The notes under the pieces are model-generated. The model worked only from the letters and a program-made list of their open reading frames with translations. It made no database searches and was not told the DNA's origin. Both the position numbers and the translations under genes were made by a program. A stretch of 64,000 nucleotides of DNA from Narthecium ossifragum (taxonomy: Eukaryota > Streptophyta > Magnoliopsida > Dioscoreales > Nartheciaceae): positions 15,060,061 through 15,124,060 of the forward strand of contig OY986967.1 of NCBI GenBank assembly GCA_963920575.1, read 5' to 3'. Positions 34,443-45,270 of the stretch are shown here, in pieces (positions within the stretch are counted from its first letter, which is position 1; every line of letters begins with the position of its first letter).

Positions 34443-35883
34443 TGATGAGTCACTAAATATTCGTAATTAGACCCCTTAATTTACCTTTGTTAGGCCTAGA
34501 GTGTTTGTATTTGATAGTTTGTTAGTTGATTTCAGGTTTAATCATGCTTTGAGAAGAAATGCAAGAAATTCGGTTAATATGCTGAAATACACTGTTCTGT
34601 CGACTGTTAGCACAATATTCACCAGAAATTATCCTTATGTCCAAATATTCTGAAATTTTAATAACATCTGGAACACATCAAGACGTAAAACTTTCATGTT
34701 GGATATTTTTGGAGATTCCTGATGGATTGATAGCAGTTTCGAAGAAGATGAAGATATTTAGCTGCTGGAAGACTGGTCCGTCGACGTCCGGGAGAATATT
34801 CGCCAAATATTCTAGATAAGTCCAAATATTGTAAACTCTTCCGGAGAGGACAGAAGCCTTCCAAATATACACGTTTTGTGTTGGACTCATTCTCATATTC
34901 CGAACCGGTTGAGCCCAGTCGCGATTGGAAGAAGCTGTCAGGGTTGAACCAAGAATTCGGAGTTGTACTAGAGGTCCAACTCAACTTAGCCATAACCCTA
35001 ATTCCGGGATTAAGGGTTATTATTATAAAAAGGGGTTATTCCAGCAAAACTTCTCATCTTTTTGTCAATCTTTGGAGGAGGAAGAAGTAGAAGGAGAGGA
35101 TGTGGATGGTGACAGCTTCCTACTCCAATCCGATGGCTTTCATCCAAAAGATGAGTTGCTAGTTATTGTACTTAGGATTATTCATGAAACCCTAGCATAG
35201 TTTTCTATCTTCTTTGGTTTGAATCTTGTATTCTTCTCAAGACATGATCCTATGAATTTGCTTTTTATTGTTAATAGAGTTGAGGGAAAAGAGTTCCTTG
35301 ACGTATTTTCAGTCCTACATGATTTCTGTGATTGATTGTAGAGATTCATAGGATGGTTTTCATGTGGTTTTTGGTTTACCTTTTAGATAGTCTATGCTAC
35401 GTGAAGATAAGTCATTCTAAGGTCATTAGGAGTAAAATAATTTAATGTAATCGTAGGACCAAAGATGATTTATGCTAAACAAAGATAGATTATGTCGTTG
35501 GAAACATAAACCTTATTTTAGGAATTCATGTAAGCTTAAGAAGCTATGGATTCATAATGTTTAGAGAAGGGAACAAGAGGATAACTAGAGAAGATTGGAG
35601 GTGAAACTAGGGCGGATTGAGTAATTCCTAAGTCACTTATCCATTGATTCAAATTGATCAACCTTTTATTTATTTTCTTCATTAGTTTAATCTATTCTAT
35701 CTTTGATTCTTTTCCTTAGTTTTAGGGTTTTGAGAATTGATTTTGATTTCCAATGTTTACCCTGTGGATCGACTCCCGACTTCACCGCTATTTCTACCTA
35801 GTAGTTTAGTGATTGAATAAGGATATAAATTTAATATTTGATTGAGTTTACAACGTTTTAACGACGACGTTTGTGAGCGATCA
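34443..35883 (+). mobile_element. Solo LTR I (Ty3/gypsy) in element C integrase
   Basis: 1441-bp insertion starting TGATGAGTCACT and ending GAGCGATCA, flanked by a perfect duplication GACAC (34438-34442 and 35884-35888). It splits the integrase between DFVTGLPRT and PRGNDAIWV. A TATA-like TTATAAAA lies near 35024-35030. CCTGTGGATCGACTCCCGAC at 35761-35780 resembles the U5 box of the Athila LTRs here. It has no internal region. Family differs from A/E, H/J and D; assignment to Athila or Tat is open. Confidence 0.92.
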
Positions 35884-36900
35884 GACACCTAGGGGGAATG
35901 ATGCAATTTGGGTCATCATCGATCGACTGACCAAATCGACTCATTTCCTCCCCATGAGGACCACAGATCCAGTTGCCAGATTGAGCCAGAGATATATCGA
36001 CGATGTGGTTAGACTGCACGGCATCCCAGTGCCAGTTGTGTTAGACAGAGATCCCAGATTCACCGACAGATTCTGGAGCAGCTTCTAGGGTTCCTTGGGG
36101 ACAGTGTTGACATTCAGCACTGCGTTCCATCCTCAGACGGACGGGCAGTCAGAGCAGACGATCTAGATCTTGGAGGACATGCTCAGAGCATGTGTGTTAG
36201 ATGTTGGAGGTACTTGGGAGCAGCACATGACACTGGTGGAGTTTGCCTACAACAACAGCTATCAGGCCAGCTTGGGTTTCGCACCCTTTAAGGCATTGTA
36301 CAGCAGACCATGTCGGTCACCAGTGTGTTGGACAGAGGTTGGCGAGGCGTCTCTTACCGGTCCAGATATCATCAGGCAGTCATCGGAGAGGTTAGCTCAG
36401 ATCAGACAAAGACTCCTGATAGCACAGAGTACGTAGAAGAGCTACGCAGATCGTAGGCGATGACCACTAGTGTTCGCAGTTGGCGACAGAGTGTTACTAA
36501 ATGTGTCTCCACACAGAGGATCGATCAGATTTGACAGCAAGGGCAAGTTAGCACCGAGGTTCACAGACCCTTTCGAGATCATCAGTCGCTTTGGAGCACT
36601 CGCCTACCAGTTAGCTCTACCCCCACATATGTCAACAGTCCACCCTACCTTCCACGTGTCGATGTTGAGGAAGTACATTCCAGATCCGTCCTACGTGATC
36701 AGACACGATAACATCATAGTCGAGGAGGACACCACCTACATAGATCTTGGATAGACGGGATCAGGTGCTGAGAGGCAGATCGATACCGTTGGTGATGATC
36801 ATATGGAAGCATGGCAGTGCAAAGAGTTTAACTTGGGAGTGAGAGGATCGCATGCGTCGGGAGTTCCCCCGACTGTTCGACCCAGCAGGTAAATCTCTTC
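35884..36900 (+). pseudogene. Tekay element C: integrase core, C-terminus and chromodomain remnant
   Basis: Reads PRGNDAIWVIIDRLTKSTHFLPM, VLDRDPRFTDRFWSSF, stop, [13 protein letters not shown] with the catalytic Glu, stop, [23 protein letters not shown], then GDRVLLNVSPHRGS, KLAPRF and [15 protein letters not shown] codons at 36086-36088, about 36164 and about 36434 and a TGA near 36460 replace Gln, Gln, Gln and Arg expected from element B. The chromodomain region after 36754 is frameshifted. Non-functional. Confidence 0.87.
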
Positions 36901-36998
36901 GTTGTAGGTGTTCGTGCCATTAGGACTAATTGGATCTTCTTTTTTCGGCCCTACCCTTACTTGAATTTCAGGACGAAATTCTTTTAAGGATGTTAGGT

Positions 36999-38472
36999 TG
37001 TGAGGACATGTTCCTCTAACCTGGCAAAACCACGTAGGTCGAGGGTCATTTCCTATTGGTTTGGCTCCGCATTGGGTACAATCGGATGATCGTATGGCTG
37101 TTTTTGACCCCAGAGGCAATTTGGTAAAAAATTTCCCTGGTGGTCGATTTTGCACCCGCGTCGCACACACTACCTTGGATTGATGTATGTAATTGATTAG
37201 GACCTTACGGGTGCTTCCGATCGGAAGATCGGGGCTCGATCGGGAAAGATAGAGTCGGACGGCCGAGATCAGTTTGGATCTCTATAAATAGCCCTTCTTT
37301 TCTCTCTCTTCTCTCTTTCCTTTTTTCTCTTCTCTCCTCTCTATCTCCTCATGCGCTGCCGCCTGGAGCTTGGGTTGTGGCGTTTCGATGCAGATTCGCG
37401 TGGATCGGAGTGGATGATCTCATAGATCGCCTACATGTCTCTACATGTCGGTGTTTCTACCCAGTTCTGGTGAACTGATAACCCTAGGATCACCTTTTTG
37501 TGTTTTGTGGCTGTTGTGTTTCTTGGAATTTTTTTCTTTTCTTTATTCTAGTTCCTTGCCATGTTTAGAAGCTACCTATGGTTTCATTTCCGTATTTTTG
37601 TCGGTTTTTCGACGGGGTCGGACCCAGATTTGATATTTCACGATCTGAGTTTGGTTTTTATTCCATGAATGAATTCTCCACCATAAAATAGACCTTCCTG
37701 CAAAATTTAAATGGATTCCATCGCCGTTTGATAGATCAAATCCAACAAATTCAGTTTTTCATCGGTTTTGTCGATTTTCGGGCAATTTGATTTAATTCGG
37801 AAGATTTGATCATCCAAAATTGGATTTCTTAGTGCCATTAGGTTCCCCATATCCAATTGCACTTGCCTGCCAAGTTTGGTTTGATTTCGACGAGTTTTGA
37901 TTGTCGAAATCCAAGAAATTGGATCTCAGCCACTATTTACTTTTCCTGCCGACTTATGAAGGATCCATCATTTTAGATAAAATGATCGATCACTTTTGTG
38001 CTAGTGTTCTATCTTGTCTGAAGGATGATTGATCTTCCTTGTGATGAAAGATCGATCATTCTCCTTGTCAGAGAGCGCATTTAGAAGGGATCGATCATGG
38101 GTATCATGATCGATCATTTTCCCTCCCATGCAGGGAACACTCTTAAGGAAAATCGATCTCCCTTGGGAGGGAAGATCGATCATTTCTCCTTGACAGTGAG
38201 CACCCATATGAATGATCGATCATCTTGGGTAAGATGGTCGATTTTTTATGTGCTGATTTGTTATAGTTGATTTGAATTTGGTATTTTCGGTTTCCTTTCA
38301 ACCTGAATTTCTCTTGTGGCTTTCCCGATGATAGGTAAGGATTATTATAATACTTTAATCGGGATGTAGACGGGTTTATCTCCGGATTACGTCGTAAGTT
38401 GTATTTCAAATCGGTTTATCGATTCCTACCAATTTTCAAGCAGTTTCTCGATAAGCATGGTATATATATGTA
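36999..38472 (+). repeat. 3' LTR of element C, right end truncated
   Basis: Begins TGTGAGGACATG after GGACGAAATTCTTTTAAGG (polypurine region 36971-36990). TATAAATA lies at 37283-37290. Downstream of it, at 37983-38223, is a cluster of GATCGATC sites including perfect 12-bp palindromes ATGATCGATCAT at 38106-38117 and 38212-38223. The typical LTR end (GGGTCGGGGTGTGA) is absent; sequence changes character near 38472. Confidence 0.8.
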
Positions 38473-39186
38473 CTAGTGAATGCTCGTGCCTACAACACGA
38501 ACACTAATGTAATGCAACATAAAATATTTAGAATTTTTTTAAAAAAATTGATAGAATCTCCCCCTTTGATGCTCCGGCTGCCTCTCCCGCTGGCGCCATC
38601 CAGTCCTTCTCACCGGTCTCGATCGCTCGCTGGTGTCGCCTCCTACTTCGCCCGGAATCCCCCTTCGTCCCCATGCACGCTGCCGGTTTAGGGGAGGGGG
38701 GTGGGAGGGTTTCGTCCTCTTGAAGGAGTGGTGGAGGAGAGGAGATGTGGGGAAGGGGAGGAGGAGGAGGATGAGAGGAGGGGGTGGTGGAGCTACTGGG
38801 AGGGAGAGATGGGGGCATCTGGTCAAGAGCATCGCCGATCTCTCTCTCTCCCTCCCCCGTTGATGCTCCGGCTGCCTCTCTCGCCAGCGCCATCCAGGCC
38901 TTCTCACTTGTCCCAATCGCTCTCCAGCGTGGGGAGAGGAACCAGAGAGTGAGAGAGGGGGATGACCGACGGCGTGGGGAGGGAACAAAACAAAAAGTGA
39001 GCGAGGGGGGTGGCCGACGGCATGGGGAGAGTGAACAGAACAGAGAGTGAGAGAGTCGGGTGGCTGACGGCGTGGGGAGAGGTGGTGTTTTATTACATGT
39101 TGTGTAATTCAAATGCATCTTATTATTAGCTGAGAAACATCACCACCTCTCATCCATAATGGCCTTTTATATACTATGTATGAGTT
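38473..39186 (-). mobile_element. Possible Helitron relic
   Basis: On the minus strand the left edge reads a short hairpin TCGTG-TTGTAGG-CACGA, then GCATTCACTAG followed by T, which resembles the 3' terminus of a Helitron (hairpin about 10 bases before CTAG, host T). The right edge, read on the minus strand, gives TCATACATAGTATATAAAAGG, similar to Helitron 5' ends, but the preceding host base is C and not A. No Rep/helicase is encoded. The interior is GC-rich with internal duplications. Weakly supported. Confidence 0.3.
38928..39084 (+). repeat. Short tandem repeat, unit about 45-50 bp
   Basis: Three and a partial fourth copies of a unit GTGGGGAGAGGAACCAGAGAG / TGAGAGAGGGG / TGACCGACGGC (approximate consensus given in parts). 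In addition, a 65-bp segment GATGCTCCGGCTGCCTCTC... at 38569-38635 recurs at 38862-38928. ORFs across this region follow the repeat and look spurious. Confidence 0.8.
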
Positions 39187-39670
39187 TACATCAATATCAT
39201 AGCAATATCATCAAGCTGAAAGTATCTCCTTAAAAACATATAGTAATGAACTAATAATCAGCCCAAAGACTAAACTTCTCCGCATAATAAATGGGAAGCT
39301 GTTAAAGTAATTAAATGATGGTCAACCAAAATTAATACATTTCCAAGAGAATCCATTGTCGAAGACCCACATGCTACTCATGAGTATAAACCGGAATGGC
39401 GCAATGCTGGTTTAAGGAGTGTAGAGCACTGCATGCTGGAACCTTGGGTCAACTCCAAGTAACACACATAGCATCAATCACTTCAGGGATCTCCAGCCCA
39501 CAAAGAGAAGCAAGCTACTCCGCATACCTCCACCAGGCTTTGCTTGCAAGGCTTTGACTGTACCAATGATGTACTTGGCCCTGTCCAGCTCAACCAGATA
39601 AAGCCACCAATTGGTATACCAATGAGGGAAACTATCTCAGATCAATGGATAATTTAAAACTCTCAGAGTT
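39187..39670 (-). other. Unidentified possible gene fragment
   Basis: Minus-strand reading around 39635-39520 gives WWLYLVELDRAKYIIGTVKA followed by LQAKPGG, and another frame near 39480-39430 gives GLEIPEVIDAMCVTWS. These look like protein segments but I do not recognise the family, and there is no start, stop or clear splice structure. It may be a captured exon or the host locus into which element D inserted. Confidence 0.3.
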
Positions 39671-41444
39671 TGATGTGCTGTCGCAGGCACTCAAAAATAA
39701 AACCAATACCCGTTAAAATAAATGTAGTAGTGCGAGTACGAGTCGATCCCACGAAGAATGTTTAACCTAGTTTTGTGCTCAGTGAATAAAGATGGGGGGG
39801 TTTTAAACGTGAGGAAAACAGTAAAGAAATAATCTAAAGCGAAGAAACGAGTTGAATCAAGAGAACAAACCTTGGTCTGAGTCAACATCCACGATCGGAA
39901 TCCAATAACTGATCATAGATGCAAGTATCAATCAATTTATACCATGAATATTCACCGTCCGAATTCAATTCGAAGCTCTCCTCGATCATAGTTAATTAGA
40001 AACAAGCGATCTAATCAACCCTAACTACTAGACAACCTAAGACAAGCGCTGTAGATTTAATCTAGTAGCAGCGTTAAGAATAGGGAGATCGATGAAGCTA
40101 AACAACACAAGCACAAGCGGTTGCATTTAATCTAGTTGAATATTCTTCCTAAGATCTAACAAGATCTGATCAGCGGTAAATTATTAGATCCTAGTTGCTT
40201 CGCAGATTAGAGGGATCAAACAATTCCGGATTTGATATCAAACCTAGCGGTAGATCACCATGAATAATAAACTAGTAGGCCTCCTAGCAATTAGACAAGG
40301 TAATCATGAAGATTTAATCTCAGAAGAACATCCAATACTCAAGTTTAAACTGAACAATAAAAATAAATTAGATCTCACAGTTTCATTGATTCCGAGGTTT
40401 CAGTCTCCTCGACCAAGGATCAAGATTTAGCCACGCAGGGCCATCAAGAACAATCCTCCAAAAGATTTCATAAAGCAAAAGAAAACCTAGAAAAAATATA
40501 AAAGAGGAGAAAGAGTAGCCAAAAGTGTCCAAGAAATCCCCCTCAAACCTTAGAAAGAGTCCTATTTATAGCCTCAATTGTATCCACACTCGGATTAGAT
40601 CACAATCGTTGATTTTTGTTACTGGGAAAGTCCGATCGATCGGACCTTGGATGCTGGATCGATCGGTCTCATTAAAATCTTCAACTTCTATTCACGCCCG
40701 AGCCCGATCGATCGGACTAAGGGAGTCGGATCGATCGATTTCGTAAAAATCCTTCGTCTCTGGCTCTTCCCGAGTTCGATCGATGGTCCGATCGATCGAA
40801 CTATGTTCCTCTAAAAAGCATACGTTCTGTCACCCTTTAATTCCCAAGTCCGATTGATCGAACATTAAGTGCTGGATCGATCGGACGCATAAAAATCCAC
40901 CTTCTCTGGCTATTTTTGAGTCCGATAGATCCAACTCTAGGAGTCGGATCGATCTGGCTCAGTAGGTGTGACGGTTCGATCGATCGAACCATGTTCAGCC
41001 AAAAACTACATGTTCTGTCACGGTTTTGCCAGGTCCGATCGATCGGACCTTCGCTCGGACTTCCAGTTTATTTTCCAGGTCCGATCGATCGGACCTTCGC
41101 TCGGACTTCCAGTTTATTTTCCTTTCTGCCATTCAGACTGCGCATCGGTACTGAAATTGCCATAACTTCCTCTAGGAAACTCGGAATCACGAACCGTAAA
41201 ATTCTCCAGAATCTAGACTTCAAGAGCTTTCCAACCATGTATGGCACATCCTCTGGTTCTTCATGAGCAGGTACAGATAAATCTTTAAATTTGATCCATG
41301 CACTCTTTTCAGCTTCTTTTCGACTTAAGGACTTCCATTGCATCCTAAATCAAAATATAAGAATAATGAGTGTATTTAGGAACTAAATAAGCACAGGAGA
41401 CTAAGTATTAAGGGATAAAAATATAACATTATGCATTCTCATCA
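39671..41444 (-). repeat. 3' LTR of element D
   Basis: Minus-strand ends TGATGAGAATGC and GCACATCA. It follows the polypurine AAGTGTGGGGGAATT at 41445-41460. It contains the conserved U3 block (41135-41268), a palindrome cluster at 40630-41096 with perfect palindromes of 16 bp (40630-40645), 18 bp (40973-40990) and 20 bp (41031-41050 and 41077-41096), and TATAAATA as TATTTATA at 40563-40570. A GTGGGATCGACTCG box lies near 39741-39756. Confidence 0.88.
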
Positions 41445-42923
41445 AATTCCCCCACACTTAGCTTTTGCTCGTTCTCGGGCAAAACTAAAATTCACTCTAC
41501 TCAAGATATCAAGGTTGCAACGCCATCAACAAAGAACAATCAAGCTTTTCGCAACTCATAACATATCATGAACAAACATTTTTAGACAACTTAAAAGTCA
41601 ATCAATAAGCATTCACTTGAATATGGAGCATACTAAACAAGTAGACCCTCACGGAAATTAACACTCAACTCTCATGTGTTTGAAGGGTATGTATTTCACT
41701 CAAATTCATTCCAATGAAAATGATCTACCATAGGCTTGCATATCTTCTCATTCTCCGCCACTAGAATCACATGCATAACACAAATCATAAGAACTTCAAA
41801 AGGTTTTAATGGGGTCCAGGATTAAGGTGGGAAATATTTGGGAATGTAGCTCAAAAGCCAATGGAACTAATGGAGCAAAAATGCATCAATAAGACATGTA
41901 CAACCAATCACTCCATTCAACAACTTTCTCAACTTTGCTTTAACATACTCAAACCATATAACATTACCACATTGGCAAAGAGATTGTTCAAAGGAATACT
42001 TTTTAACTGAAATGGTGAACAATCTTTTGCAAAAACTTCTACCTTTGTAGAGATCATACAGAACTATTGGGAGGATTCATACACACATTTTGTAACATGA
42101 GAAACAATTTCCTCCTTCGCTTTCTATTCTTCCTTTTCTTTTTCTGATTTTTTTTTTTTCTTTAGAAACAATATACTCACAAATTGATTATGAAAATAAA
42201 CTCCACTTCACCAATCATAGCCATACCACAAATCCAAACACCCCCACACTTGAACTTTTGCACCCATCATATCATAATGATGATCAATGCTCCACTAGTT
42301 TTATGGCTTGGGTAACGGAAATATTTTTCAGGTTTAAGGCTTGTAATGTAGGTTAACAATGAAGTCAATAAAGCTCAAAGGTGTTTAGCAAAAGGAAAAA
42401 TTAATCACAAGGTAGGCTATTTGTCTTATGTAGCTTAAAACAAAAATGGCCTTAATTATATCCATGTCTGCATGTGTCAATGTGACCTCGAATAGAATCA
42501 CAGCAAGTTCTAGAAAAACAAATCCATGGAAGAATATCTCTCATGAAAGAAATTAGTGAGACTGATATGAATGTGTCAGTCTAAAGGCTCAAAATCTCAC
42601 CAGCTTTTGTCTACTCATTTAGTCACTACCATCTCAAGGAAAATAACTCAACTAATTAATTCTAAGTCGCAAAATTACTCATTCAATCATGTTATGGATA
42701 TGTCAAGCTTAACTAATTCTCGCTTATGGCATATGCAACCTAGATCTCCTCCCCCACACTTGAAACTGACATTGTCCCCAATGGAAGGTGGAATGCAAAG
42801 AAAAGCAAAAATAACTAAAATGGAAATGCGAAAATAAAAAGAGAAAGGAACGAACTCCCCTTGGGTTGCCTCCCAAGCAGCGCCTTTGTTTATTGTCATT
42901 GGCTCGACTTCATGCTTGCTTCT
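41445..42923 (-). other. 3' untranslated region of element D
   Basis: AT-rich non-coding DNA with three AAGTGTGGGGG motifs (read on the minus strand at 41449-41460, about 42241-42254 and about 42755-42768). The last is preceded by GGGGACAATGTC, as in the internal polypurine tract of A and E. Next to the pol stop, at 42857-42880, is the inverted repeat TTGGGAGGCAACCCAA. A 12-T run lies near 42149. Confidence 0.7.
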
Positions 42924-43547
42924 TTAATCAATATAAGTTGGTTCCTCAAGGTTCAATTTTTCCAATTTTTCTGTTGGAACGCCTTCATAGAAAGGTTTAA
43001 GTCGATGGCCATTCACCGTAAACATTTTGGAAGTGGCTAAACTTTGAATTTCAACTGTACCATGAGAAAAAACATTAGTAACAATTAAAGGTCCAATCCA
43101 ACGAGAACGCAACTTACCTGGAAACAAACGTAAGCGTGATTGGTAAAGGAGAACTTTTTGACCAACTTTAAACTCCTTTCTAGAGATCATCTTATCATGA
43201 AAAGCTTTTGTCTTTTCGTTGTAAATCCTAGCGCTCTCATAGGCATCATTGCGAATTTCCTCTAATTCTTGCAGTTGCAACTTCCTGTGTTCTCCACTCT
43301 CATCCATGTTCATATTAAAGCTCTTGATAGCCCAATAAGCTTTATGTTCTAACTCAACTGGAAGGTGACATGGTTTCCCAAATATCAAGCGATAAGGTGA
43401 CATACCTATGGGTGTCTTATATGCAGTCCTATATGCCCACAACGCATCATCCAAACGCAAACTCCAATCTTTTCTATTTGGATTTATCGTCTTTTCAATG
43501 ATGGACTTGATCTCTCGATTTGACACTTCCGCTTGTCCACTCGTTAG
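42924..43547 (-). pseudogene. Athila integrase C-terminal half (element D)
   Basis: An open 200-codon frame starting inside the core at [11 protein letters not shown] (catalytic Glu), then [62 protein letters not shown] and a C-terminus ending EEPTYID. The reading frame itself has no stop, but the two catalytic Asp residues and the zinc finger lie beyond the truncation. The Met used as the ORF start is internal. Confidence 0.88.
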
Positions 43548-44166
43548 GTGTGGGTGAATTAAAACCTACTACAATGTCTCTACAACTTGCGAATCGTTCC
43601 ATTAAATATCCATTAGGCATTGTAGAAGACATTTTAGTACAAGTTGATAAATTTATTATCCCTGCTGATTTTGTGATATTGGATATGGAAGATGCGCCCT
43701 TACATGATAGGAATTTACCAATTTTGTTGGGACGTCCATTTATGGCCACAGCCAAGACTATGATAAATGTGCAGGATGGTAAGCTCAGCATGACAGTTTT
43801 AGGTGAAACTGTTGAATTTAAAGTTTTTGAATCTATGTCCTATCCTTCAAACTCTTTTGATTGTTTCTCAATAGATGTTTTAGATTCATTGGTGTTTTCT
43901 AGTTTCATGCAGGAGCAAGTGAAGACTACTCTAGAAGTGGCATTGACGATGGAAAAGGAGGAGTTGCAGAATTACGAGGGAGCAAAGGAGGTTATAGCAG
44001 CCCTTGAGGCATTGCAGCCATGTTTCCCTGATGAATCTCGGTTAGACATGCTAAACGAATCCTATTCTAAAATGGTTTCAACAATAGTTTCCCCACCAAA
44101 GCTTGAGTTAAAACCTCTTCCTAGTAATCTGAAATATGCATATCTTGGTGAGAATGAAACCCTCCT
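43548..44166 (+). pseudogene. Athila protease C-terminal part and RT lead-in (element E)
   Basis: Reads LQLANRSIKYPLGIVEDIL, VDKFIIPADFVILDMEDA and PILLGRPFMATAKT, the C-terminal half of the protease (the catalytic DLGAS motif is lost at the junction). A long acidic linker follows, up to SPPKLELKPLPSNLKYAYLG. The frame ends at 44168-44170 because of a one-base change near 44160; the following frame continues with the RT lead-in. Confidence 0.8.
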
Positions 44167-45270
44167 GTGATTATTGCTTCTGACATTACTCCATTGGAAG
44201 AGGAAAAATTATTGAGAGTTCTTAGGGAGCATAAAACTGCAATAGGTTGGACAATTGCAGATATTAAAGGAGTAAGTCCTACTATGTGCATGCATCGCAT
44301 TATTTTGGAAGAGGATGCCAAACCTATACGGGATGCCCAGCGTCGCCTCAACCCAAACATGAAGACGTTGTTCGGGAAGAGATCCTTAAGTTGCTCGATG
44401 TTGGCGTGATCTATCCTATTTCTGACAGCAAATGGGTAAGTCCAGTTCAAATGTGCCTAAGAAATCAGGGATAACAGTTGTGAAGAATGAGAACAATGAG
44501 CTCATACCCACGAGGATGACTTCTGGATGGCGTGTCTGCATCGATTATCGCAAGCTTAATGCAGCTACTAAAAAGGACCACTTTCCTTTACCTTTTATTG
44601 ATCAAATGCTTGAACGCTTAGCTGGTCACTCATTTTATTGTTTTCTTGATGGATTTTCAGGTTATAATCAAATTGCTATCGCCCCAGAGGACCAAGAGAA
44701 GACAACTTTCACCTGTCCGTTTGGAACATTCGCATACAGAACGATGCCGTTCGGATTGTGCAATGCACCTGCCACCTTTCAAAGATGCATGATATCAATT
44801 TTCTCCGACATGATAGAAAGGTTTGTCGAGGTATTCATGGATGATTTTTCTGTATTTGGGAATTCTTTTGATAATTGCCTGGCACACCTAACCTTGGTGC
44901 TTAAAAGATGTGAAGAGACAAATTTGACATTGAGCTGGGAGAAGAGTCACTTCATGGTAAGGCAAGGTATTGTGTTGGGACATGCTATTTCTAGTAAAGG
45001 TATTGGAGTAGATAAAGCAAAAATAGATTTGATTGAGAAATTACCGCCCCCTACTTCTGTGAAAGGTGTGCGGAGTTTTTTGGGCCATGCAGGATTTTAT
45101 CGCAGATTCATTAGAGATTTTTCTAAAATTGCACAACCATTGTGTGATTTATTGGCCAAAGATAGGGAGTTTAAGTTTTGTAAAGCTTGTCTTGATGCTT
45201 TCAATACTTTGAAAGAGAAATTGATTACTGCACCAATTATTATGCCTCCTGATTGTCGTTGCCCTTTGAG
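44167..45270 (+). pseudogene. Athila reverse transcriptase (element E)
   Basis: Frames change near 44360 and near 44452; from 44432 a long stretch is open. Motifs: SGWRVCIDYRKLNAAT, DHFPLPFIDQ, PFGLCNAPATFQRCM, the polymerase box FMDD at 44834-44845 (both Asp kept), and GVRSFLGHAGFYRRFIRDF of the thumb. A further shift near 45262 separates it from RNase H. The catalytic residues look sound, so inactivation is by frameshift. Confidence 0.87.

Larger units (their letters stand above)
39671..43547 (-). mobile_element. Athila-lineage element D, 5'-truncated, antisense
   Basis: From right to left: integrase C-terminal half, 3' untranslated region with several GTGGGGG polypurine motifs, and a 3' LTR. 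Everything 5' of the integrase core Glu motif is missing; at about 43545-43557 the sequence switches to the protease of sense element E. Its protein and 3' UTR are Athila-like but distinct from A/E. Confidence 0.85.

Noticed and set aside
38528..39118. Pro/Ser-rich ORFs on both strands
   Set aside because: Follow GC-rich internal repeats; several frames open at once with no conserved motif.
40525..41266. Plus-strand ORFs with repeated RSIGP and DRS units
   Set aside because: Translations of the GATCGATCGGAC palindromes in an antisense LTR.
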